DNA of 22,105 nt from Syntrophobacterales bacterium (GTDB lineage Bacteria > Desulfobacterota > Syntrophia > Syntrophales > UBA6807), in NCBI GenBank assembly GCA_021159265.1, contig JAGGSD010000217.1, positions 1 through 22,105 of the forward strand, given 5' to 3'. The notes under the pieces are model-generated. The model did no database searches, was not told the origin of the DNA, and saw nothing but the letters and a program-made list of their open reading frames with translations. The position numbers and the translations under genes were made by a program. Below are positions 6,169 to 13,993 of this stretch, piece after piece. The first letter of the stretch is position 1. Each line of letters starts with the position of its first letter.

Positions 6169-8083
6169 TTTCTTTTCTTTCTCTAAGGATTCGATGGTCG
6201 CCAACGCGAATGGTTAATTTGGTTTTGTCAAAATATTCCATAAGTGGAATTACGTATTTTCGTGAGAGACCTGTCAGATCTCTGAAAGTAGCGGGTGTGG
6301 ATTTACCATCTTTTAAAAGTAGCTTTCTGTAATCACTTCTTAATTTATCTATGAATTTCTTATAAAAATACATGTTTTCATTGACCTTTATAATTAGTTT
6401 TTCGTTGAGCATGACATCGAGAACTTTTGTTGTCTCTGCTTTTTTATTGGAAAATCTTTCGATAATTTCTTTGGTTGCGGGGGGGGTCAGTTTCGATTCG
6501 CGATATATACTGGCAATACTTTCCCGCAGATTCATCAATTCTCCTTTCAGATTCACACTATGTCCAGACAGGCGAATATTTTCTTTTTCTACAATGATCT
6601 TTCCGTCATTCTCAAGGTTTCTTATGGCCATATTGAAGAGTTTGACGGCGATAAACGTTCCCACATTAATCCGGAGTTCTTCCTTGGGGTATCCCTCCTT
6701 CAGAGGAAATTTTTCATGATATGTTTTAACATACTCCAGGATTTTATCCTGTAAGATTTTATACATGTGGAAAGATACAACCCTGAGTTCATCTCTGTCC
6801 GATAGAAGGGCTTCCTTTTTTGAAAACAGCTCCTCCAGGATTTTATTCTGCTGTTTTAAGGGAATTCCCGTTCTTACCGAGAGATGCCGAACGGTAATGC
6901 CTCTAAACCCGGCTCGCTCCAATATAATTTTTGTTTTATCAAAAGTGTTTCCCCTGTGTAGAACTTTTAATTCATCAAGTATGTTTTCAGGATTTCCCCT
7001 GTGTTTTTTCGCCATAGGGTCAAGGATCTCGCCCCCTCCGATTGTATTGATGGGAGAATAACTTCTGATGACAAATCTATCTCCTGCTATGGCAATCGTG
7101 GGAGATCCGAGAAGAATTTGGGCATATCTTTCTTCCCCCGGTTTAATATCACTTTTATCAAAAAAGATGATTCTCGAAATTATTTCGCTTGTTCCTGTGT
7201 GAAATCGCACCGGAGTTCTGTTTTTCAGTTTCCTGCCGGCGCCTGGCAGATATTGCAAAAAAATATCCATACGAACAGAAGGTTTGAATGTGTCGACAGG
7301 CGTGAGAATATCTCCTCTTCGTATGGTGTCTTTATCAATACCCTGCAGATTTATGGCAGTCCTCTGTCCGGTTACAGCCACTTCCGCCGTTTCATTGTGT
7401 ATCTGAATTCCCCTGATCCTGGCTTTTATCTGACAGGGCATTATTTCAACAGTTTCGCCAATCTTTGCCTTTCCCGACATCAAAGATCCCGTTACTACCG
7501 TTCCAAATCCCTTCATGGAAAATACCCTGTCTGCAGGCAGTCTGAAAAAGCCTGCAGATGAACGTTCGTCAGTTTCAGAAATGACTTTCTCCATGGCTGA
7601 AATAAAGTCTGTAAGACCTTCGCCGGTAACTGCTGAAACAGGGATGACGGGAGACATTTCCATAAATGTTCCCTTTAAGAATTCCCGTATATCTTCTTTA
7701 ACAAGATTACGCCATTCTTCGTTTACAAGATCAATTTTTGTGAGAGCTACAATACCTTTTTTAATACCGAGCAACTGGCATATATCAAGATGCTCCCTGG
7801 TTTGTGGCATGACACCTTCGTCGGCTGCTATTATCATAGCTACCAGATCAATACCTCCGGCGCCGGCCACCATATTTTTGATGAACCTTTCATGACCCGG
7901 AACATCTACAATCCCGATTTTCTGACCGTTATTGAGAGTAAATTGAGCAAAGCCAAGCTCAATGGTAATTCCTCTTTCCTTTTCTTCCTTTAGCCTGTCC
8001 GTATTAATTCCTGTCAAGGCTTTGACAAGTGCGGTTTTCCCATGATCAATATGGCCGGCTGTGCCAATAATAATGTGCTTCAT
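6158..8083 (-). CDS. selB: Selenocysteine-specific elongation factor SelB
   Basis: A 641-residue translation GTPase that carries selenocysteinyl-tRNA to the ribosome at UGA codons marked by a SECIS hairpin. GTPase motifs are complete: GHIDHGKT (10-17), GIT (38-40), DVPGH (60-64) and TKID (115-118). EF-Tu-like beta-barrel domains follow to about residue 350, and the C-terminal third is the winged-helix array that binds SECIS RNA. Length matches bacterial SelB. AAGGA lies 10 nt before the ATG. It heads an operon with fdhD, which fits selenocysteine-containing formate dehydrogenases elsewhere in the genome. selA, selC and selD are not in this window. Confidence 0.97.
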   Translation of the reverse strand: MKHIIIGTAGHIDHGKTALVKALTGINTDRLKEEKERGITIELGFAQFTLNNGQKIGIVDVPGHERFIKNMVAGAGGIDLVAMIIAADEGVMPQTREHLDICQLLGIKKGIVALTKIDLVNEEWRNLVKEDIREFLKGTFMEMSPVIPVSAVTGEGLTDFISAMEKVISETDERSSAGFFRLPADRVFSMKGFGTVVTGSLMSGKAKIGETVEIMPCQIKARIRGIQIHNETAEVAVTGQRTAINLQGIDKDTIRRGDILTPVDTFKPSVRMDIFLQYLPGAGRKLKNRTPVRFHTGTSEIISRIIFFDKSDIKPGEERYAQILLGSPTIAIAGDRFVIRSYSPINTIGGGEILDPMAKKHRGNPENILDELKVLHRGNTFDKTKIILERAGFRGITVRHLSVRTGIPLKQQNKILEELFSKKEALLSDRDELRVVSFHMYKILQDKILEYVKTYHEKFPLKEGYPKEELRINVGTFIAVKLFNMAIRNLENDGKIIVEKENIRLSGHSVNLKGELMNLRESIASIYRESKLTPPATKEIIERFSNKKAETTKVLDVMLNEKLIIKVNENMYFYKKFIDKLRSDYRKLLLKDGKSTPATFRDLTGLSRKYVIPLMEYFDKTKLTIRVGDHRILRERKENEI

Positions 8084-8119
8084 GGCATGGTAATCCTTTT
8101 ATTTCGTGTTTTCGTTATT

Positions 8120-8125
8120 ATTATA
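8120..8125 (-). promoter_or_regulatory. Possible -10 box for the selB operon
   Basis: Read on the minus strand the sequence is TATAAT, about 37 bp before the selB start. No good -35 is present at 16-18 bp (best CTCAAA), so this is a weak prediction. The 275-bp gap 8084-8358 between divergent selB and ruvX otherwise shows only an ACCACGAAGAACACGAAG-type repeat fragment near 8247-8264. Confidence 0.35.
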
Positions 8126-8358
8126 GGGTTGATAACAGAAACTTTGAGTTTGCACAATAAGAAAAACCCGGAGTTTGATGAGCAATGAGTGATGCGTCAA
8201 TGTTCTTGACTTGAGAATAACCTGGCGCCCACTATGACATTTTTTTACCACGAAGAACACGAAGATAAAGAAAAATGCTTTGCGCTCTTCGCTGTAAATT
8301 GTGTTGATTATATCGGTGGTGGTGTGTTAGTTTTTCAAACTTCAAAGGAGTTTTTAGA

Positions 8359-8775
8359 ATGAGGATACTTGGCATTGACTACGGTAGCAAGAGAATAGGA
8401 CTTTCAGTTTGTGATGAATTAGGGATTACAGCCCAAGGCCTTGCCACCATTACGAGAAAGAATCGTGAACATGATATGGAGGCAATAGGCAGATTCATCA
8501 AGGAATATAATGTTGAAAAAATTGTCATAGGATTTCCGCTAAGGCTCGATGGAACGGAGGGAATACAGTGTGAAAAAGTATCCGGATTTGCCCGTATCCT
8601 CGAGTCGAGGTTTTTAATACCGGTTATCAAGTGGGATGAAACTCTTTCAACAAAAGAGGCGGAAAGTGTTCTCATAGAAGCAAACATGAGTCGTAAAAGG
8701 AGAAAAAAAGTTGTCGATAAAATGGCCGCAGTAATAATACTCCGGGAATATTTGGATCGTGTGGAAAACAGATAG
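8359..8775 (+). CDS. ruvX: Putative pre-16S rRNA nuclease / Holliday junction resolvase-like RuvX (YqgF)
   Basis: A 138-residue RNase H-fold protein of the YqgF/RuvX family, which trims the 5' end of 16S rRNA in E. coli and has been proposed as a Holliday junction resolvase. GIDYGSKRIGLS (5-16, with acidic Asp7), VIGFPLRLDGTEG (56-68), WDETLSTKEAE (92-102) and VDKMAAVIILREYL (119-132) are the expected blocks. Asp7, Glu94 and Asp120 probably bind metal. AAAGGAG gives a clear ribosome site before the ATG. The stop codon is one base before the mltG start, so the two genes are translationally linked. Confidence 0.95.
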   Translation: MRILGIDYGSKRIGLSVCDELGITAQGLATITRKNREHDMEAIGRFIKEYNVEKIVIGFPLRLDGTEGIQCEKVSGFARILESRFLIPVIKWDETLSTKEAESVLIEANMSRKRRKKVVDKMAAVIILREYLDRVENR

Positions 8776-8776
8776 A

Positions 8777-9784
8777 ATGAATATAAAAAAAGTAATCAAA
8801 ATAGTTACAGTCGTCTTTGTAATATCTTTTTTTGTTTTATGGGGTATTTTTTCTAATTATGTGGGAAGTCCCGTAGATTTTCAAGACAGGCAATTTACAG
8901 TAGAAATACCTAAGGGAACCAGTTTTTCCATGGCATCCGGCATACTGGAAAAACAGGGTCTGATTAAACAGAAACAGCTTTTTTATTTTCTGGCGGTTTT
9001 GGAAGATGCTCCGGAGCATATCAGAGCAGGGGAGTATGAGTTAAGGAGTTCTATGACTCCAGAAGAGATTCTTGAAAAGTTATTAAAAGGAGAAATCAAG
9101 GGGTACCATATACCCATACCGGAGGGATTTACTGTTCGTCAGATTGCTGCCCGTTTGTCTGCATGGAAATTGGTAAATGAGGATAAATTCATAACACTTG
9201 CCTCCGACAGGGACTTTCTGAGGTCGCTTGATATACATGGAAATAGCGCCGAAGGGTATCTCTTCCCGGACACTTATATTTTTAATAAATCTATGGGGGA
9301 GAAAGAAATTATAAAGTGCATGGTCAGGCAGTTTCGACAGAAGGTTACGCCTGAAATGATAAAAAGGGCGGGGGATCTTGGTTTTACTATGGAAGAAATC
9401 ATTATCCTGGCTTCGATTATTGAAAAGGAAGGCGGTTTGAAGGAAGAAAAACCTTTGATAGCTGCTGTTTTCCACAATAGACTAAAAAAAGGAATGAGAC
9501 TCCAGAGTGACCCCACGGTTATTTATGATATTAAAAACTTCAATGGAAATATTACAAAAAAAGACCTTATAAAAAAAACACCATATAACACGTACCGTAT
9601 AAAAGGATTGCCGCCAGGGCCGATTTGCAATCCGGGTATCGATGCAATAACAGCAGCCCTGTTTCCTGCACAGGTAAATTATCTTTATTTTGTGTCAAAA
9701 AATGACGGATCCCACCATTTTTCATCCAATCTTGCGAGCCATAATAAGGCAGTCGTAAAGTATCAAATTAAAAGAAAAAAATGA
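8777..9784 (+). CDS. mltG: Endolytic murein transglycosylase MltG (YceG)
   Basis: A 335-residue inner-membrane enzyme that cleaves nascent peptidoglycan strands, releasing them from the synthase and setting chain length. One N-terminal membrane helix (about residues 6-27) anchors a periplasmic YceG domain. The catalytic block is ILASIIEKE, with Glu216 in the position of E. coli Glu218, followed by VFHNRLKKGMRLQSDPTVIY (231-250). GLPPGPICNPG (277-287) and YFVSKNDGSHHFS (304-316) are further signatures. I prefer the ATG one nt after ruvX over an in-frame GTG inside ruvX. Its place just ahead of the dcw cluster fits its role in cell-wall synthesis. Confidence 0.96.
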   Translation: MNIKKVIKIVTVVFVISFFVLWGIFSNYVGSPVDFQDRQFTVEIPKGTSFSMASGILEKQGLIKQKQLFYFLAVLEDAPEHIRAGEYELRSSMTPEEILEKLLKGEIKGYHIPIPEGFTVRQIAARLSAWKLVNEDKFITLASDRDFLRSLDIHGNSAEGYLFPDTYIFNKSMGEKEIIKCMVRQFRQKVTPEMIKRAGDLGFTMEEIIILASIIEKEGGLKEEKPLIAAVFHNRLKKGMRLQSDPTVIYDIKNFNGNITKKDLIKKTPYNTYRIKGLPPGPICNPGIDAITAALFPAQVNYLYFVSKNDGSHHFSSNLASHNKAVVKYQIKRKK

Positions 9785-9794
9785 TAATTTTTCC

Positions 9795-9823
9795 TTGACA
9801 AAGCAATAACGCTTCCCTATAGT
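9795..9823 (+). promoter_or_regulatory. Sigma70-type promoter of the dcw operon (Pmra)
   Basis: TTGACA (9795-9800), a 17-bp spacer, then TATAGT (9818-9823). This is a near-consensus vegetative promoter placed so that transcription would begin near 9830, about 39 nt before the mraZ start codon and within the MraZ repeat region. It is the best promoter match I found in the window. Confidence 0.85.
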
Positions 9824-9831
9824 TATTTTTA

Positions 9832-9861
9832 AGTGGAGTAAAGTGGATAATTGTGGAGGAA
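9832..9861 (+). promoter_or_regulatory. MraZ operator: three 10-bp direct repeats
   Basis: Three consecutive 10-bp units, AGTGGAGTAA, AGTGGATAAT and TGTGGAGGAA, share GTGGA at an exact 10-bp period (GTGG at 9833, 9843 and 9853), one helical turn apart. MraZ proteins are known to bind short G-rich direct repeats of this spacing just downstream of their own promoter. Here the array lies between the promoter and the start codon, and the third unit contains the mraZ Shine-Dalgarno GGAGGA (9855-9860). Autorepression of the operon is therefore the likely role. Confidence 0.8.
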
Positions 9862-9868
9862 TTTTATC

Positions 9869-10318
9869 TTGTCTGTTTTTAGAGGTCAATACTATCACAC
9901 CATTGATGAAAAGGGTAGAATTGTCTTACCAGCCAAACTCCGGGGAGTATTTAAAGAGAAGAATGATAAAAGGCTGGTTATTACCAGTCTGGATAATTAC
10001 CTTCTTGTCCTTCCATACGATGAATGGAACATCATCGAAGAAAAAGCGAAACAACATTCGATCTTGAAAAAAGAAATTCGTGCATTCCAGCGTTATTTCA
10101 TGTCGGGAGCTGTGGATTGCACTCTCGACCCACAATGGAGGGTTCTTATTCCTCCTTCACTCCGGGTGCGGGCAAAGCTTGAAAAGGATATCGTCCTGGC
10201 GGGGATGGTCAAAACGATAGAAATATGGGACAGAACGAGATTTGAGGAAGATCTGAGTGCGTCAGGTCAAAACACTGATAACTTTATTGATAATGTAGCG
10301 GATTTATTAGGTATATAG
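9869..10318 (+). CDS. mraZ: Transcriptional regulator MraZ
   Basis: A 149-residue MraZ with two SpoVT/AbrB-like DNA-binding halves; MraZ forms ring oligomers and represses the dcw operon. The first half has the usual DEKGRIVLPAKLR (13-25). In the second half the matching loop reads DPQWRVLIPPSLR (87-99), with Trp where Gly of DxxGR is expected. I choose the TTG at 9869, 8 nt after GGAGGA, because it gives the standard MxxFRGQYYHTID-like N-terminus; a TTG at 9851 would precede the ribosome site. The stop overlaps the rsmH start by one base. Confidence 0.94.
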   Translation: MSVFRGQYYHTIDEKGRIVLPAKLRGVFKEKNDKRLVITSLDNYLLVLPYDEWNIIEEKAKQHSILKKEIRAFQRYFMSGAVDCTLDPQWRVLIPPSLRVRAKLEKDIVLAGMVKTIEIWDRTRFEEDLSASGQNTDNFIDNVADLLGI

Positions 10319-11256
10319 TGACATCTCCCTTTCACAAACCGGTCATGCTTAAAGAGGCGGTCGATTCGCTTAATTGCAAGCCCGGGCGTGTGTTTTTAGA
10401 TGGAACGGTAGGAGGTGGGGGGCACGCTTATGAAATATTGACGAGGACGGCTCCTGATGGGATCCTTGTTGGTATAGACTTTGATGATGATGCTATTCAC
10501 GAAGCTCGTCAAAAACTGAAAACATTTGGTGACAGAAAGTTGCTGGTTAAAGGTAACTTTGCAAATTTAAAGAAGATACTTACCGATCTTCAAATTGAGA
10601 AAGTTGATGGGATTCTTTTGGATTTAGGCGTGTCTTCTCACCAGCTTGAAACTCCCGGCAGGGGTTTCAGTTTTTCAGCGGATGCTCCCCTTGATATGCG
10701 GATGGACCAGATCGGTGGTTCAAGTGCCTGTGATCTTGTAAACGATCTTTCAGAAAAAGAATTGGTAAAAATCGTAAGGGATTATGGAGAAGAAGTAAGG
10801 GCCCGGAGGATTGTAAGAGCAATTCTGACAAAAAGAAAGGTGTCTCCCGTAAGAACAACGGGGGAGCTTGCCAGGATCATTGCCGATGTCTCGCCGTGTC
10901 ATTCGAGACGGGGAAGAATACATCCGGCGACGAGGACCTTCCAGGCGCTTAGAATTGCGGTAAATGATGAGCTCGCAAATCTCCATAAGGCAATAAATGA
11001 CGGCATAGATGTATTGAATAAAGGTGGCAGATTTTCTGTAATATCATTTCATTCTCTTGAAGATAGAATCACAAAGAATTTGTTTCGTTCCTGGGAAAAA
11101 GGGTGTGTTTGCCCCCCTGATTTTCCAATTTGTGTCTGTAACAGAAAAAGCAAGTTAAAGGTGTTGACCAGAAAGCCGGTTACGCCCGGTGAGGTTGAAC
11201 TAAATTCTAATCCAAGAGCAAGGAGCGCCAAACTCAGAACGGCAATGAGGATCTGA
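10318..11256 (+). CDS. rsmH: 16S rRNA m4C1402 methyltransferase RsmH (MraW)
   Basis: A 312-residue SAM-dependent methyltransferase that N4-methylates C1402 in the decoding centre of 16S rRNA. The cofactor-binding loop is DGTVGGGGH (28-36), with LLDLGVSS (about 100-107), ALRIAVNDEL and SFHSLEDR as further RsmH signatures. The cysteine-rich CVCPPDFPICVC segment near the C-terminus is usual for the family. Translation starts at GTG, overlapping the mraZ stop by one base (TAGTG), so expression depends on coupling with mraZ. ftsL follows after 3 nt. Confidence 0.97.
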   Translation: MTSPFHKPVMLKEAVDSLNCKPGRVFLDGTVGGGGHAYEILTRTAPDGILVGIDFDDDAIHEARQKLKTFGDRKLLVKGNFANLKKILTDLQIEKVDGILLDLGVSSHQLETPGRGFSFSADAPLDMRMDQIGGSSACDLVNDLSEKELVKIVRDYGEEVRARRIVRAILTKRKVSPVRTTGELARIIADVSPCHSRRGRIHPATRTFQALRIAVNDELANLHKAINDGIDVLNKGGRFSVISFHSLEDRITKNLFRSWEKGCVCPPDFPICVCNRKSKLKVLTRKPVTPGEVELNSNPRARSAKLRTAMRI

Positions 11257-11259
11257 TAA

Positions 11260-11568
11260 ATGGCAGTCTCAAGGTCTATCAAAATATCCGGGGAAGAAGA
11301 AACAATCTGGAGCCATTCCTTCTTTATCTTTGCAACGCTGGTGTTTATGGCGATCACTCTTGTCTATGTGTGGTGCCACATTAATATCACAGAACTGAAC
11401 TATAAGATAGCGGGCGAGATAAGGGCAGGGAATCGTCTCTCTGAAGAAAATGAAAAACTGAAATTAGAGATGGCGCACTTAAAATCACCGGGCCGTATTG
11501 AGGCAATTGCCCGGGATAAATTAAAAATGCAATATCCTGACAGGGAACAGATTATTTATCTAAAATGA
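11260..11568 (+). CDS. ftsL: Cell division protein FtsL
   Basis: A 102-residue bitopic membrane protein with a short cytoplasmic tail, one membrane helix (about residues 18-40) and a periplasmic heptad-rich coiled coil (about 43-75). It ends with a conserved-looking IEAIARDKLKMQYP segment. In other bacteria FtsL joins FtsB and FtsQ and activates the FtsW-FtsI septal synthase. FtsL sequences are poorly conserved, so the call rests on size, topology and position between rsmH and ftsI. Its stop codon overlaps the ftsI start in ATGA. Confidence 0.9.
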   Translation: MAVSRSIKISGEEETIWSHSFFIFATLVFMAITLVYVWCHINITELNYKIAGEIRAGNRLSEENEKLKLEMAHLKSPGRIEAIARDKLKMQYPDREQIIYLK

Positions 11569-13535
11569 CTAGCCGATCAAAAAAATTCCTGAAGTTCAGG
11601 ATCATAACAATATTAGTTTTTTTTCTGGTGTTGTCTGTCGCTTTGCTATCGAGAGCATTTCAACTTCAGGTTCTCTCCGGAGAGTCGCTCAAAGCGAAAG
11701 CTGACAGGCAGCACACGAGAGTCCTGAAACTGCAAACAGAAAGAGGGCGGATACTCGATAGAAATGGGAGTGTGCTTGCAGCAAGTCTCATGGTTGATTC
11801 GGTTTATGCCGATCCGTCACGGATAAAAAATCGCGCTAAAGTTTCTGCCAGGCTTTCGTCTATCCTCGGGTTAAATAAAAGAAAAATATTAAAAAGACTT
11901 TCGCGCTATGAACGTTTTTGCTGGATTGCGAGAAAAATTTCTCCGGGTCAGTCAAGCGCTATCAAGGCTTTGAATTTTGATGGTGTTCACCTTATCAAAG
12001 AGCCGAAACGCTTTTACGCTAATAGAGGATCGGCAGGTCATGTCCTCGGATTTGTAGGAATGGACTCGGATGGATTGAGCGGCCTTGAGCTCAAATATAA
12101 CAAATATCTGAAAAGGGTTCCAAGGAAGGTTTTATGGGGTAAGGATGCAAGGGGCCATAGATTTTATGTGAAAGCATCCGCCGATAGCAAAAAAGAAGAG
12201 GAAAATTGCAACCTCATCCTGACCATTGATAGCAGGATCCAACACATTGTTGAATTGCAATTAAAACAGGCTGCTGAAAAAACCGGTGCGAATGGGGGAA
12301 CTGTTATTGTTATGGATCCACATACCGGGGAAATCCTGGCCATGGCAAATGAACCTGCGTTTAATCCCAATGTTTTCTCGAAATATTCAAGTGAGCTGAG
12401 GAGAAACAAGGCGATTACTGATTGTTTTGATCCCGGTTCGACTTTTAAGCCATTTTTGGTCGCCGCTGCCCTGGAAGAGGGAGTTGTCAAGGAGAGTGAC
12501 AATATTGATTGTGAGAATGGAAGCTATTTTATTGGAAGAAAAGTCATACATGACGCGCAGGGAGAAAAATACGAGAAACTTTCCTTGAGGGATGTTCTAA
12601 AATATTCCAGTAACATAGGTTCTGCCAAAGTGGCGGAAAGGCTTGGAAAGGAAAAGTTTTATCAATATATCCGGGCATTTGGGTTTGGTTCCAGAACAGA
12701 TGTTGATTTGCCCGGTGAATCCTCGGGGATCCTGAGAAAACCTCAAAATTGGACTGACTTTGATTTTGCGACAATAGCCTTTGGGCAGGGAGTATCAGTC
12801 ACGGCAATCCAGGCGATTACTGCTATGGCGGCTATCGCAAATCAGGGGGTTTTGATGAAACCTCACATTGCTCGTGGTTTGGTGGACAGCAGGGGAAGAG
12901 TCGTAAAGGAATTTACACCAACCGTTGTGAGGAGGGTTGTTTCATCTCTCACTGCCCAAAGGGTTACCTCTATGATGATTGATGTAGTTGAAGCAGAAGA
13001 CGGTACCGGTAAAAATGCCCGTATAGGGGATGTTACCGTTGCAGGAAAAACAGGAACATCTCAGAAGTTTGATTTTGGTACGGGTCGTTATTCATCGACA
13101 AAAGTGCAGGCTTCTTTTGTCGGCTTTTTCCCCGCCGAAGATCCCCGAATAGTCATTTTTGTTATACTGGATGAACCCAAAACGAAAAGATGGGGAGGGC
13201 AGGCGGCGGCGCCGGTCTTCAAAAATATTTCTGAGCAGATATTAAGGTGTTTCGACAGTGATGTAACAGAAAGAGAAGTTGTCACAGAAGAAGGGAATAT
13301 AGAGATTAAGAACATTTCCACCCATGAAATAAATAACAGCCATGCTGAAATTGACGGACCGGTTATGCCTGATTTCACGGGCATGACAATGGGGAATGTT
13401 TTGGAAATTGTCCGGGAAAAAGGTTTGCATATCAAAATTACTGGTAGTGGGTGGGCAGTAAATCAGAAACCTGCCCCCGGATCACCGATTGAGGGCCGGT
13501 TGTGCTGTAGTGTCTTATTCAGTCCGAGGTATTAG
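11565..13535 (+). CDS. ftsI: Division penicillin-binding protein FtsI (class B PBP) with PASTA domain
   Basis: A 656-residue class B transpeptidase that crosslinks septal peptidoglycan. An N-terminal membrane anchor (about 12-29) is followed by the PBP dimerisation domain (RGRILDRNG at 60-68) and the transpeptidase. Active-site motifs are GSTFK (Ser292, Lys295), SSN (348-350) and KTG (495-497). Residues about 600-656 form a single PASTA-like domain (MPDFTGMTMGNVLEIVREKG), as in SpoVD-type PBPs; E. coli FtsI lacks it. It starts in a 4-nt overlap with ftsL. The gene ends against a repeat array, so murE is 458 bp away. Confidence 0.95.
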   Translation: MTSRSKKFLKFRIITILVFFLVLSVALLSRAFQLQVLSGESLKAKADRQHTRVLKLQTERGRILDRNGSVLAASLMVDSVYADPSRIKNRAKVSARLSSILGLNKRKILKRLSRYERFCWIARKISPGQSSAIKALNFDGVHLIKEPKRFYANRGSAGHVLGFVGMDSDGLSGLELKYNKYLKRVPRKVLWGKDARGHRFYVKASADSKKEEENCNLILTIDSRIQHIVELQLKQAAEKTGANGGTVIVMDPHTGEILAMANEPAFNPNVFSKYSSELRRNKAITDCFDPGSTFKPFLVAAALEEGVVKESDNIDCENGSYFIGRKVIHDAQGEKYEKLSLRDVLKYSSNIGSAKVAERLGKEKFYQYIRAFGFGSRTDVDLPGESSGILRKPQNWTDFDFATIAFGQGVSVTAIQAITAMAAIANQGVLMKPHIARGLVDSRGRVVKEFTPTVVRRVVSSLTAQRVTSMMIDVVEAEDGTGKNARIGDVTVAGKTGTSQKFDFGTGRYSSTKVQASFVGFFPAEDPRIVIFVILDEPKTKRWGGQAAAPVFKNISEQILRCFDSDVTEREVVTEEGNIEIKNISTHEINNSHAEIDGPVMPDFTGMTMGNVLEIVREKGLHIKITGSGWAVNQKPAPGSPIEGRLCCSVLFSPRY

Positions 13536-13543
13536 GGGCGAAA

Positions 13544-13690
13544 GGAACAAGGAACAAGGATCAAGGTACAAGGATCAAGGTACAAGGAAATAAAAGCAAT
13601 TTTGAATTTTGAATTCTTAATTTTGAATTATGGGACAAGGGACGACTTTTAGCACTCATTACTCGTTGCTTAGAGTCTTTATTCACAACA
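13544..13690. repeat. Composite intergenic repeat (ACAAGG array plus TTTTGAATT run)
   Basis: This stretch starts 9 nt after the ftsI stop codon. A tandem array of AACAAGG/TCAAGG/ACAAGG units (about 13545-13588) is followed by TTTTGAATTTTGAATT (about 13600-13629), then GGGACAAGGGA and an ACTTTTAGC...GTTGCTTAGAG tail. The same modules occur at 1661-1809 and in part at 19412-19560. No reading frame is supported. Confidence 0.75.
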
Positions 13691-13726
13691 ACGGCGTTTT
13701 TTGAGCAGATGTTGGTGCCAAGGATA

Positions 13727-13914
13727 GAAAATGAACATCGAACATCGAACTTCCAACATCGAATGTTCAATGGAAAAAATGAAGAATGGGGAAATAGACA
13801 CTTACTGTTTATGGTAGCGGATGTTTTTTATTCAGTCCTGGAATAATTTGAGGAGCGAAGCGACATCATTATTCGACGTTCGGCGTTCAATGTTCGATGT
13901 TGAACGTTAATCTT
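13727..13914. repeat. MITE-like dispersed repeat, copy B
   Basis: Second copy of the element at 127-313, same orientation, about 13.6 kb away. The first ~50 and last ~65 bp are nearly identical between copies, including the GGAGCGAAGCGACATCATTA core. The middle (about 13780-13850) has diverged with small indels. Both ends carry the AACATCGAAC / GTTCGATGTT inverted motifs. It lies inside the dcw operon, between ftsI and murE. Confidence 0.8.
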
Positions 13915-13923
13915 TAATATGCT

Positions 13924-13945
13924 TTCCCACGCTTAGGCATGGGAA
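13924..13945. repeat. Short REP-like hairpin
   Basis: TTCCCA (13924-13929) pairs with TGGGAA (13940-13945) around CGCTTAGGCA, which can add two inner GC pairs after a C-A mismatch. It resembles small palindromes found between genes. No U-run follows, so it is not a typical terminator. Confidence 0.5.
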
Positions 13946-13965
13946 TGAGAAACCTTTTTACTTTT

Positions 13966-13978
13966 GCGGCTTTGCCGC
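13966..13978 (+). repeat. GCGGCTTTGCCGC hairpin repeat before murE
   Basis: A perfect 5-bp stem with TTT loop, identical to the yggS copy at 3426-3438, followed by CTTAGAGAGG, which includes the murE Shine-Dalgarno (about 13983-13988). Confidence 0.75.
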
Positions 13979-13993
13979 CTTAGAGAGGTTCTT

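Noticed and set aside
7001..7561. 186-residue open frame on the plus strand opposite selB
   Set aside because: It lies wholly antisense to a clear SelB, has low-complexity, unrecognisable protein sequence and no ribosome site.
8206..8238. TTGACT...TATGAC as a promoter for ruvX
   Set aside because: The spacer is 21 bp and the boxes are imperfect; too weak to list.
4424..8358. Search for selC tRNA, SECIS hairpin or in-frame selenocysteine UGA near selB
   Set aside because: None could be recognised; no gene here is interrupted by a UGA followed by a matching frame.
8759..8776. GTG start for mltG inside ruvX
   Set aside because: It has no ribosome site of its own; the ATG at 8777 gives a standard membrane-anchor N-terminus.
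13545..13590. ACAAGG tandem array as CRISPR or coding repeat
   Set aside because: Hexamer-scale units without spacers; recurs as simple intergenic sequence elsewhere.
13964..13993. Upstream TTG start for murE
   Set aside because: It would translate the hairpin repeat and its own ribosome site; the GTG at 13994 has GAGAGG at proper spacing and gives the normal N-terminus.
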